From NCBI RefSeq assembly GCF_020497125.1, contig NC_059079.1, positions 50,789,114-50,853,113 on the forward strand: 64,000 nt of DNA. The letters are read 5' to 3'. This document shows, in pieces, positions 22,940 through 33,146 of the stretch (positions are counted from its first letter, which is position 1; every line of letters starts with the position of its first letter). The notes beneath the pieces were generated by a model that worked only from the letters and a program-made list of their open reading frames with translations, was not told the origin of the DNA and made no database searches. The position numbers were made by a program, and so were the translations under genes. This DNA is from Mauremys mutica (taxonomy: Eukaryota; Chordata; Testudines; Geoemydidae).

Positions 22940-23631
22940 TGAATGTATCATTGTGGGCCTGGGACTGTGTGTAATTCAACAGGGGAGCCACTCTAGGAAT
23001 TAAGAAGAGTGGGGGTGATTAAGTAAATTCACTTAGGGGTAACACCTCCTGAGAGGTACCACCAGTTGGAGGGGTTTGCATATACTGGTTCAGACGTGGA
23101 TTCTCCAGAGACAGCAAAGAAAGGATTTTTGGATGAACAGCCTGAATTTAAACTGACTCAAGACCTTCTTTCTGATCCAGCAAATGGACAGAACCTCCTG
23201 TCCAACAGGGGGAACCAGTGCTTCCTGGGAATGGTTAGAAGAACTGTGGCCTACTAAAATTCCATAAGACTGATGGGTGACCTCCTGTAATCTTTTCACA
23301 TGCATATGGGAACTTTTATTGTTTTAATAGGTTTTCTCTGTAATGCTTTCACCTTAAGAATAAATGTGCTTGTTTATAGAGGGCTGTGTGGTAAAAACTG
23401 CTGGCAAATATGCTGTTCATAAGCCTTCGAAGAGTTATCAAAACACAGACTCTTCCTGGTTAGGAATTACGCAGTGTAGGCTGGTTACTGTGCAGGCTGG
23501 AAAAATTCTGGTTAGGAGGGAGAAAGACTAGGTCTCTGTTGAAGAGTGGAGATAGCTGGGGATCCAGAAGCCTAAAAGTGGGTGCCCTTGCTGGACCACA
23601 GAAGGGCAATACAGGACCAATTGTCCTGAAC
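22940..23631 (+). repeat. LTR-like repeat remnant (plus orientation)
   Basis: An LTR-type repeat familiar from turtles. It has 'gggggtgattaagtaaa', then 'ttggaggggtttgcatatac' (a TATA-like promoter region), a polyadenylation hexamer aataaa at 23359-23364 and an R-U5-like text ('tgtgcttgtttatagagggc', 'gtaggctggttactgtgc', 'gatccagaagcctaaa'). It stops at the left end of the Harbinger element. No internal retroviral genes, primer-binding site or target duplication is visible, so it is a fragment or solo LTR. Confidence 0.5.
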
Positions 23632-24023
23632 TGTGGCCTGGTCTAGACTACGCGTTTATATCCAATTTAGCAGCGTTAAACCGATTTAACCCTGCACCCA
23701 TCCACACAACAAAGCCCTTTATATCGATATAAAGGGCTCTTAAAACCGATTTCTGTACTCCTCCCCGACGAGGGGAGTAGCGCTCAAATCGGTATTTCCA
23801 TGTCGGATTAGGGTTAGTGTGGCCGCAATTCGACGGTATTGGCCTCCGGGCGGTATCCCACAGTACACCATTGTGACCGCTCTGTAAATCCATCTGAACT
23901 CGACTGCACTGGCCAGGTAGGCAGGAAAAGCCCCGCGAACTTTTGAATTTCATTTCCTGTTTGGCCAGCGTGGAGAGCTCACCAGCACAGGTGACCACAC
24001 AGAGCTCATCAGCGCAGGTAACA

Positions 24024-26048
24024 ATGCAGTCTCCTGAGAATCGAAAAAGAGCTCCAGCATGGACTGCACGGGAGGTACTGGATCTGATCGCTGTATGGGG
24101 AGAGGATTCCGTGCTAACAGACCTCCGTTCCAAAAGACGAAATGAAAAAACATTTGAAAAAATTTCCAAGGCCATGATGCAGAGAGGCCACACCAGGGAC
24201 TCAGTACAGTGCTGTGTGAAAGTTAAGGAGCTCACACAAGCCTACCAGAAAACCAAAGACGCAAACGGAAGGTCCGGGGCAGGGCCGAAAACATGCCGCT
24301 TCTACGCTAAGCTGCATGCAATTCTAGAGGGGTCCGCCACCACTACCCCACCCCTGTCTGTGGATTCCGAGGTGGGGGTGGTAATCTCAGCCATGCCTGA
24401 GGATTCTGCGGACGGGGAAAATGAGGAGGAGGAAGAGGAGGATGAGCTTGCAGAGAGCACACAGCACTCTGTTCTCCCCAACAGCCAGCAGCTTTTTCTC
24501 ACCCTGACGGAATTACCCTCCCAGCCCACTATCCCAGACAATGAAGCCATGGAAGGGACCTCTGGTGAGTGTACCTTTGTAAATATAAAATATGGTTTAA
24601 AAGCAAGTGTTTTTTAATAATTAATTTGCCCTGAGGACTTGGGATGCATTCACGGCCAGTAAAGTTACTGGAAAAGTCTGTTAACATGTCTGGGGATGGA
24701 GCAGAAATCCTCCAGGGACATCTCCATGAAGCTCTCCTGGAGGTACTCTAAAAGCCTTTGCAGAAGGTTTCTGGGCAGGGCAGCCTTATTCCGTCCTCCA
24801 TGGTAGGACACTTGACCACGCCATGCATGTAGCAAGTAATCTGGTATCATTGCATGACAAAGCCTAGCTGCGTATGGTCCCGGTGTTTGCTGGCATTCAA
24901 GCAACATCCGTTCTTTATCTCACTGTGTTATCTTCAGGAGAGTGATATCGTTGATGGTAACCTGGTTGAAATTCAGGAATTTAATTAAGGGGACAGAGAT
25001 GGTTGGGCTGTTTGCCTGTGGCTTAAAAGAAATCCTTCCCTGCATTTAGCCAAGCCGGGGGGCGGGGATTGATTGGCACTGAGCTTTTTCGCGTTTGGCT
25101 AGCTGGGATCTTCCCTGCTACCAGCCACGTGGTTGGGGGGGAGGGTGGCTAGCAGTGATCTTCCATGATACCAGCCACATGGTGGGGGGAGGGGTAAAGC
25201 GATTATCCCAGAGAATTGGATGGGGGCGGTTCTGATGCTGCACGTTAACAGGAAAGAAGCAGCACTCAACGGGCTTTGCTTGCTATTTGGGAAAGGAAGG
25301 TGCTGGATATATGAAGGCTGCAGAAGCCGAAAGACAATGGTTTACCATGGCCACATGCAAGCCGAATTCTGAGGCCCGGACCTGCATCTGTGATCTCTAA
25401 CACCAAAGCCGCAGGCACTCAATATTAAGATGCAAAATGTGACCTTGTAGTGAGATCACATGTGCTATGTAAGGTGAATAGTGTTGTTCACCTTGAAAGA
25501 GCATAACCATTGTTCTATAAAATGTATCTTTTTAAATATTTCTCTCCCTTTTTTCCCTCCCTCCTGCAGCTGAAAATTTTTCAAGTCTCCCTCCTCCATC
25601 CCAAAGGCTATCTCAGATAAGAAAGCGGAAAAAAAAGATGCGAGACGAAATGTTCTCGGAAATCATCGAAGTGACCCGCAATGAAAGAGCTTATCTGAAT
25701 GAGTGGAAGGATGTGGTATCAAAGTACAGGAAAGATGCCAGTGACCGTGAGGGCAGAGGGGATGAACGTGAGGAGAGGAGAGACGCTCGAGATGAGAGGT
25801 GGCAGCAGGAAGATTTGAGGTGTCAGGATGCAACTCTGGGGCTGCTGCGTCATCAAACGGACATGCTCCGGTGTCAGGATCACAGAATGCTGCTGCAGCC
25901 CCTGTATAATTGCCCTCCCCCCTCACCAAGTTCCTTAGCCTCCTCACCCACCAGACAACTAAGAACGTGTGGCGGGAGGCTCCGTGCACCTGCCCATTCC
26001 ACCCCAGTGGACAGCCCAACCATTGTCATTATTTTGAAATTTTTTTAG
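24024..26048 (+). CDS. Harbinger Myb/SANT-like DNA-binding protein (2 exons)
   Basis: This is the second protein of the Harbinger element. In related systems it binds DNA and helps bring the transposase into the nucleus and to the element ends. Exon 1 is 24024-24564, ending at a gt donor (gtgagt). Exon 2 is 25570-26048, after a pyrimidine tract and cag acceptor. The 1005-nt intron joins in frame (g|ct gives Ala), giving about 339 residues without a stop. The trihelix Myb/SANT domain spans roughly residues 8-90, with Trp13 and Trp25 and the basic segment 'VKVKELTQAYQKTKD'. An acidic run (EEEEEEDE) and a hydrophobic 'SQQLFLTL' motif follow. The second exon has a basic 'RKRKKKMRDEMF' stretch and a charged, helix-forming Arg/Glu region. 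An in-frame ATG at 23943 would add 27 residues. An aataaa lies at 26132. The C-terminus ends after 'VIILKFF', possibly altered. The frame is intact, but function is not shown. Confidence 0.85.
24565..25569 (+). other. Intron of the Harbinger Myb-like gene
   Basis: GTGAGT donor at 24565 and a 'tttttccctccctcctgcag' acceptor ending at 25569. Joining the flanks keeps the reading frame. The intron contains G-rich pieces (about 25060-25210) and no other gene. Confidence 0.8.
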
Positions 26049-26131
26049 TGGCCTTTTCCTTCCCTCCTATCCTCCTCCCAAACCCCACCCGGGCTACCTT
26101 GTCAGTTCTCGCCCTCTTTTTATAATTAATT

Positions 26132-26171
26132 AATAAAGGATACATGATTTTTAAACAAGAGTGATTTTATT
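26132..26171. promoter_or_regulatory. Back-to-back polyadenylation signals
   Basis: The plus-strand hexamer aataaa (26132-26137) lies 84 bp after the stop of the Myb-like gene. A minus-strand hexamer (tttatt on the plus strand, 26166-26171) lies about 100 bp after the original transposase stop at 26273. The two convergent genes would therefore end within a few tens of bases of each other. Confidence 0.6.
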
Positions 26172-27207
26172 TCCTTAGGAAGCAAGCGGTAATCGAAGGG
26201 GGAGGGTGGGTGGCTTACAGGGAATGAGTCAATCAAGGGGGAGAGGGGTTTCATCAAGGACAAACACAACAGTCACACCGTACCCTGGCCCATGATGAAA
26301 CTGGTTTTCAAAGCTTTTCTGATGCGCACCGCTTCCTGGTGTGTTCTTCTAACTGCCCTGGTGTCTGGCTGCGCGTAATCAGTGGCCAGGTGATTCGCCT
26401 CAGCCTCCTACCCCACCATAAAGGTCTCCCCCTTACTCTCACAGAGATTGTGGAGCACACAGCAAGCAGCAATAACAATGGGGACATTGGTTTGGCTGAG
26501 GTCTGAGCGAGTCAGTAATGTGCGCCAGCGCGCCTTTAAACGGCCAAATGCACATTCTACCACCATTCTGCACTTGCTCAGCCTGTAGTTGAACAGCTCC
26601 TGACTACTGTCCAGGCTGCCTGTGTATGGTTTCATGAGCCATGGCATCAAGGGGTAGGCTGGGTCCCCCAGGATAACGACAGGCATTTCAACATCCCCAA
26701 CTGTTATTTTCTGGTCTGGGAAGTAATTCCCTTGCTGCAGCCATTTAAACAGAGTAGTGTTCCTGAATACGCGAGCGTCATGAACCCTTCCTGGCCATCC
26801 CACGTGGATGTTGGTGAAATGTCCCTTGTGATCCACCAGTGCTTGCAGCATCATGGAAAAGTACCCCTTGCGGTTTACGTACTGGGTGCCCTGGTGCTCC
26901 GGTGCCAAGATAGGGATATGGGTTCCATCTATCACCCCACCACAGTTAGGGAATCCCAGTACAGCCAAGCCATCCACTATGACCTGGACATTTCCCAGAG
27001 TCACAACCTTTCGTAGCAGCAGCTTAATAATTGCTTTGGCTACTTGCATCACAGCAGCCCCCACAGTAGATTTGCCCACTCCAAATTGATTCTCGACTGA
27101 CCGGTAGCTATCTGGCGTTGCAAGCTACCACAGGGCTATCGCCACTCGCTTCTCTACTGTGAGGGCTGCTCTCATCTTGGTATTCTGGCGTTTCAGGGCA
27201 GGGGAAA

Positions 27208-28140
27208 CAGGGCCGGCTCTGGCTTTTTTGCCGCCCCAAGCAAAAAAAAAAGGGGGGGGGCGCGCCGGAGCGGCAAAGCAGGGGAAAAAAACCACACAAC
27301 GCGGCAAAGCGGGGTGGGGGGAACAAAAAAACGGCGTGGCTGGAACTGCAAAGCGGGGGGGGGGGAAACAACAACAACAACAAAACAGTGCGCCCAGAGC
27401 AGTAAAGGAGGGGGAAGGCGGGGGGAACAAAAACAAAAAAATGGTGCGGCTGGAGCGGCAAAGCAGGTGAAAAAAAAAGAAAAGAAAACACGGTACAGCT
27501 AAAGCGGCAAAGCAGGGTTGGGGGAACAAAAAAACGGCACGGCTGGAACCGCAACGCGGGGGGGGGGAACCTGCAGCACAGCAGGAGCGGTAAAGCAGGG
27601 GGGAACAAAAAACAAAAAAACACGGCATGGCTGGAGCGGCAAAGCAGGAGGAAAAAAAAACCTGCGGCGCGGCAAAGGCGGGGGGGGCGCAAAACAAAAA
27701 CACGGCGCGGCTGGAGCGGCAAAGCTGGGGCGGGGGGAGGGACAACGGCGCGGCTGGCAAAGCAGGGGAAAAAAAAACCCACAGGGCAGCCGGAGCCAGG
27801 GTGCAGGGGGACTCCCTGTGCTGCTGAGTGTGCGCATGGTCTAGTGGGGCGGGGGAGAGAGAAGGGCGCGGCCAGCGCTTCAGCAGGGAACTCACCCCGC
27901 GGCCCCGACTGCCGCGCCGCCTGCGGGAGGCTCCGCGCTGCTCCGGTCAGTGGGGAGGGAAGGATGTGGGCTGCCCTGCTGAGTTTGCTGCAGGTCGCTC
28001 CCCTCCTCCACCCTCTACAGGGCAGCCAGAGCGGCAAACAAACAAAAACAAAAAGCGGCCGTGCTGCCCTAGAATGCCGCCCACTAGAATCTGCTGCCCC
28101 AAGCACCAGCTTGCTCAGCTGGTGCCTGGAGCCGGCCCTG
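27208..28140. mobile_element. hAT element nested in the Harbinger transposase
   Basis: The 933-bp element begins 'cagggccggctctggc' and ends 'gcctggagccggccctg', inverted repeats of about 16 bp of the same family as 11053-11360. It is bounded by identical 8-bp duplications aggggaaa (27200-27207 and 28141-28148). No transposase is present. The interior is a degenerate tandem array followed by a GC-rich unique part (about 27840-28080). The 368-codon and 256-codon minus-strand ORFs that span it are composition artefacts crossing element borders. Confidence 0.96.
27225..27830. repeat. Degenerate purine-rich tandem array in the hAT element
   Basis: About ten to twelve degenerate units of roughly 45-65 bp follow the pattern 'ggctggagcggcaaagcagg' + G-run + 'gaacaaaaaaac'. 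The plus strand is strongly purine-rich, with runs of eight or more G (27252-27260, 27356-27365) and A. Such asymmetry is prone to replication slippage. Confidence 0.85.
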
Positions 28141-28863
28141 AGGGGAAAGCAAGTCACAAAGTTCCATGAAAGTGCCCTTATGCATGAGAAAGTTTCGCAG
28201 CCACTGGGAATCATCCCACACCTGCAACACTATGCGGTCCCACCAGTCTGTGCTTGTTTCCTGGGCCCAAAATCGGCGTTCAATGGCTAGAACCTGCCCC
28301 ATTACCAGCATGATCTCCAAAGCGCAGGGGCCCGCGGTTTGAGAGAATTCTGTGTCCATGTCCTCATCACTCTTGTCGCTGCGCTGCCGTAGCCGCCTCC
28401 TCCTCGACTGGTTTTGCAGGTCCTGGTTCAGCATTGACTGCACGAGAATGCGCAAGGTGTTTACAACGTCCATGATTGCTGTCTTGAGCTGAGTAGGGTC
28501 CATGCTTGCCGTGCTATGGCGTTTGCACAGTTCACCCAGGGAAAAAGGCGCGAAACGGTTGTCTGCTACTTGCACGGAGGGAGGGGTGAGGCTGTACCCA
28601 GAACCACCCGTGACAATGTTTTTTGCCCCATCAGGCACTGGGATCTCAACCCAGAATTCCAATGGGCGGGGGAGACTGTGGGAACTATGGGATAGCTACC
28701 CACAGTGCAACGCTCCGGAAATCGACATTAGCCTCAGTACATGGACACACACTGCTGAATTAATGTGCTTAGTGTGGCCGCGTGCACTCAACTTTATACA
28801 ATCTGTTTTAAAAAACCGGTTTCTGTAAAATCAGAATAATCCCGTAGTGTAGACATACCCTGT

Positions 28864-31384
28864 GACAATTGCTATCAGAATTCAGAGAAATATCCAATCA
28901 AGTATAATATACTGTCTGTTTCTCACCTTCTTCTGTGCCTTCCTTTCTATTCCTTGTCAATTATTTGTATTATTATTATTGATTTAAATAAAGAAACCTC
29001 CCTAAAGAGTCTAATGACTATGAGCACAATAATATTCCATTGGAGATGGGTCCTGGCATAGAGAAAAGCTAATCTGTTTCACATCAAAGAGATTATGAAG
29101 ACTTTGTTCAGTTTGAACAAACATGACTTTGTAGATCCCTCCCTGATTTTTGCTTTAATGAACATGAAATATCAAAATGTAATTAAGTCAATACAGCCAT
29201 GTTTTGTCAAATGTTAATTTCATATGACTGATACACAAAACCCTCTCCACACAGACCTCAGCTGAAACAATCTGTGTAAATGTGTTATGGGAAACAAATC
29301 GAAGATAGGGCAATGACTAATACAGGCACAGAACAAACACAACGCAACACACTAATTTATAGCAAAGGCACACATATTATTCAGAGAAACTAGATGAACA
29401 ATGAGAAATCACTTCACTTGAGAGAGATCCTAGATCTGATCTACAACCACCTACCACTCTACTTGCTAGTGGCAAAAAGCCAGGACAACATAACTGACTT
29501 CAGTCTCTCACTTTCAATACTAGCTGTTAGATGACACTTATCACCCTGATGGGGGCATTTCAAACCCTTTGTACAGTAGGGTTTGAAAGTGCCACATTTA
29601 ACTCCAAGGACCATCCTTCCTGGGCCATTATATAGAAGGGAAAATACACCCATACCTAACAGAGGCTACAGTATACCTCTTCTATCACTAGGCATTTAGT
29701 CTTTCACCTGATGCAGTCTGTTCCTGCACTTACTTCTAGTCTTTTAAATCTTGGGTAAGTAAGCATGTACCTGAGATCAAAGGACATCTGTGCCCATGAC
29801 AAAATACAGCTGACTCTAGAAATCCCAAAAGTACAATGAATACTCCTTAATCCCAAATCTCTCATTATAGGATATATTTTTAAAATGTTTTCAAAAGTAT
29901 CATTTTTTCCCTACAACACAAGTATTCACACCAAGGAATAGAGAACCAACTCAGACCCTGTACCCTCCAATCAATGTTGCCACTTAACAGTAGCCCTTCC
30001 ATATTGGCTGTCTATCATTGGGCTGAGGCTCTTCTGTAACATTCAGTCTTGGTTGGTGGAGGCTTGTGAACCCTCAGATTACTGCCAGTCCTATCATACA
30101 TTTATAAGCATTGAACAAGGTCAAGCAGCATGTGTGAAGTACAGTATGGTACCTAACACTAAATGCCTATTTGGGAATTACTGATTTCACAACCATTACT
30201 TTGCATGAACTTGATAACAGCACACAGAATTTAGGCCATGAGTTATCATGTAGTTTTGTTTATTTCAGGGACCACATGCAACATCCAGATATAAAAAACT
30301 GTATGCAGGGCTAAAACTGTAGTATATCTTCAGTGAGAATGACAAAAATCTTTCAGTCATTTTGTATTATTATATGACAAAGGCCTCTGTTTAATACACC
30401 TATGGAGAAAGCTAAACATTGGCAAGGAAGAATTTCCTTTTTACTATTATGTTCACAAAACATATTCCAGAAATGATTTTGCTGATATTATTAATTATTA
30501 TTATTAACTCTTATAAGGCCCTATTTATCTGTAATTATCTAATAGTCTTACATCATGGATTATGGCTAATTGGCAACATGACTAGTTTAGTAGAAAAATC
30601 TGTTCAGAAATAGATTTTATTTTACTTTTATATGTTGAGGATTTGCTGATCTGTGGGGAGGAGAGAGCTCAACAGTCTTGTCGCTGTGAAGATTGTTATG
30701 GCCTGTTCATCAGGAGAGATGGGAGGGTGCTGAAACAGCATAAACCATAATGTAACAACAGTGAAGGCTGGGACTTCAGCACTCATATTTATCATCAGAA
30801 ATTACAGCAATTGTTTTGTCTCATTACTGTCCTTAAACAAATAGAAAAGAACAAAGTCAGAAGAAGAAGGAATATAAGCAAACAGAAGAGAGATGATGAT
30901 TTTACTAGCAGCTCAGTACAATGACCACAAAATCAGTGACAGAGAGTAGTCCAGGATAATACAGACATTTCAAACACTATAAAAATTGTTGAAGGTGCAT
31001 GAACCAGTCTGACATTTGCAAGCTCTTTCCCCACCTAAATCTTCACCCAAAGCTCAAATCTTTATTAAGTTTCCAAAAGATTTGGTTAACTTTTGAGTAT
31101 TCATCTATGGCTTTTCTCTGAGATTGGGCTTTGGTCAGGACAACTGCTGAAATATTCCAAAAAAGCAGTTTCTGTGATAGTTTTGGCCCAATAACAAGCA
31201 GGAAGTACTGGTATCTCACAAGTATGGTTAAAGGTTTGCAGCCCAGCTCTGCAGATCAGAAATTTAGAGAATCATCTCAGCTTCCAGGGCTTATCTGAAC
31301 GGAACAAATCCTTTAAGTCTGCCAATAATTAGTTTATCTGTGACTTCTCTTTATGACATCACTTGTAAAATATTGAATGTCTGA
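28864..31384. other. AT-rich spacer, nothing recognised
   Basis: The 2.5 kb contains no supported ORF, transposon end or tandem repeat beyond short (ATT)n-like runs near 28960 and 30490. The first bases after 28863 may continue the LTR-like repeat that the Harbinger element entered. Confidence 0.5.
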
Positions 31385-31680
31385 GGGCTGGTCCACACTA
31401 AGAAGCGGGGTCGAACTAGGGTACGCAAATTCAGCTACATGAATAGCGTAGCTGAATTCGAAGTACCCTAGTTCGAACTACTTACCCGTCCAGACGCCGC
31501 GGAATCGAAGTCCGCGGCTCCAAGGTCGACTCCGCCACCGCCGTTTGCAGTGGTGGAGTACCGGAGTCGACCGCGGCGCTTCCGGAGTTCGAACTATCGC
31601 GTCCAGATTAGACGCGATAGTTCAAACTCCGAGAAGTCGAACTCACCGCGTCGACCCGGCTGGTAAGTGTAGACTAGCCC
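31385..31680. mobile_element. Harbinger-type MITE, 296 bp, TGA duplication
   Basis: The ends 'gggctggtccacacta' and '...gtaagtgtagactagccc' are inverted repeats carrying the same TAGAC/ACACT core as the large Harbinger element. Identical tga triplets flank it (31382-31384 and 31681-31683). The interior holds long sub-palindromes ('ctagggtacgcaaattcagc'/'gctgaattcgaagtacccta'; 'gttcgaactatcgcg'/'cgcgatagttcaaac'). The GC-rich interior creates a spurious 81-codon ORF. Confidence 0.9.
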
Positions 31681-31829
31681 TGACTAAATTAGCTTCCTGT
31701 AGAGTCAGAAAATTGCAGAGGAGCCAGAAGTTAGATTCTAAACCAACTGGATACAATTTAAACAGGATGATGGGCCTAAATTCTGGTTAAATTTTAAAGA
31801 AACACTTGGAGATTTTCAACAACCCAGTA

Positions 31830-31905
31830 GCCTAAGGGCCATATTTTTAAAGGTATTTAGGACCCTAACTCTCTATCTACCTTTAAATATCTAGCCCTAA
31901 ATCTG
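31830..31905. repeat. Palindromic repeat (MITE-like), copy 2
   Basis: The 'ggccatatttttaaaggtatttag...ctacctttaaatatctagcc' arrangement is an imperfect inverted repeat of the same type as 19440-19575 and 60295-60415. Confidence 0.55.
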
Positions 31906-32999
31906 GAATAAGAGAGGACGTCTGTCTTGTGACTCCCCAGCCTGGGGTTCACAGTGGGGTTATCTTCTACCAACAATGTCTCCAGATCCCACCCCTTCAG
32001 ATATTGGCTCCTCTTTCAGAAAGATCCACAGGACTTCATTTTCTTCCCCAAAAGGACCACCTGTCCTCTACACCTCCCACATACTTACAGAAAGACCTCA
32101 GTGCCCCTTTGGAGTCTTCTCTGAAAGAATTTTATAGTCCACTTCTCATCTTCAAGTTTTTTGTGACCTGCCAGTTATCATCTTGGCTTTCAAGAGGAGG
32201 TATCAAGAAGGTACTCCACAAATCTTTCAGGTAACAGCAACATTTCAGGAGCGGGCTAATGCCTCATCCCCTCAGTTGTGAGACACTGTTAGCTCAATCT
32301 AAAACAGGCAAAGGGCAACAAGTACATTTATGGCTTGGGTCTGAGAAACACTACCGGAAGTCCTTTGATAACCATAGTGACAACACTCTAGTGATTGTGA
32401 TGAGCATCTCAGCTCCTAGCAGCAGAAACATGTTGTCTGCTGCCTCCTCTGGACTATGCTGTGAGAAGCCAGAATCCTGTCCTACTCCCCTTCCAGATAC
32501 ACTTTTATGACTGAAGGTGGTGACTTTATGGGGTGAACCCTCTTGCAGATGAGCATCCAGTCTGAAGACCAGGGAGATGCAGAAAAGGTTACCATAACTT
32601 TAGGAGTGGAAGTAGGAATAGATGAACTGTGATGCCCAAAAGACATTGGAAAGTAAGATGAACAAATCCAGAGAAAAAGAGGATGGAGATGGATTCTAGT
32701 CCCTTTAAAGGAGAAGAAGGGCAGGTATTGGAGGCTAGGAAATGAGTGGCTATGGTGGAAGTAGATGAGGTTTCGCTTAGAGAATTGAGTTTTCACTATG
32801 CTTAGATTCCCACTTATCAGGCAATGGATATAGCTGTGAGGCTTATATCTTATGAAATTCATGGTTATCGCACTGTATGTGTTGCTGAAAAATGTATACT
32901 GAAAGTCTGTAAATATATAACACATATGTAGGAAAGGAAAGAAGTTGGTAAAGTACAGATAGGCAACCGTGAGGAACAGTCAAACATAAAAGATTCTCA
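31906..32999. other. Spacer, nothing recognised
   Basis: No gene or element is supported. The 100-147-codon ORFs on both strands lack domain-like features. Confidence 0.4.
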
Positions 33000-33146
33000 T
33001 TTAAATATAACACAAAGGCAAGAAACTGAATATTGATAAAATGTACAAGTGCTTATGTACAAATGCTAGAAAAATAAATATTTAGATGGGTGAACAGGAG
33101 TGCCTGGCATTTAATGATATAACAGAAATCATGAAAACATGGAAAA

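Larger units (their letters stand above)
26273..28662 (-). pseudogene. Harbinger DDE transposase, interrupted and stopped
   Basis: This is the transposase that would cut and join the element ends. The N-terminal part (28662 to 28141) has the N-terminal helical region typical of this turtle family ('RRRRLRQRSDKSDEDMD', 'WWDRIVLQVWDDSQW'). At the codons for LLSP the frame meets the hAT insertion 28140-27208; beyond it the same frame continues with ALKRQNTKMR. A TAG at 27127-27125 interrupts it before 'LATPDSYRSVENQFGVGK'. From 27079 the DDE domain is open: catalytic Asp51 (GVIDGTH), Asp139 (LGDPAYP) and Glu175 (VVECAFGR), counted from the methionine at 27079, with 'WPGRVHDARVF' between them. 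A second TAG (26410-26408) follows 'GETFMVG', and the frame goes on to TGA at 26275-26273. The catalytic residues survive, but two stops and one insertion make this copy non-functional. It resembles the cellular HARBI1 family. Confidence 0.95.
23635..28860. mobile_element. PIF/Harbinger DNA transposon, 5.2 kb, two genes
   Basis: The element has ends 'ggcctggtctagactac' (23635) and, on the other strand, 'gggtatgtctacactac' (28860), with 12 of 17 positions identical. It is flanked by the same triplet tgt at 23632-23634 and 28861-28863, a 3-bp target duplication as expected for Harbinger, although the usual target is TWA. Inside are the two superfamily genes facing each other: a Myb/SANT-like gene on the plus strand and a DDE transposase on the minus strand. 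A hAT element (27208-28140) inserted later; without it and one duplication copy the element is about 4.29 kb. The superfamily call rests on the transposase motifs, the partner gene and the short duplication. The copy is not autonomous because its transposase is broken. Confidence 0.93.

Noticed and set aside
27108..28214. 368-codon minus-strand ORF (and a 256-codon companion at 27125-27895)
   Set aside because: It runs across the border of the nested hAT element and through its purine/pyrimidine tandem array. The Ala/Pro/Phe-rich translation follows the tandem repeat and holds no domain. The true transposase frame here is different.
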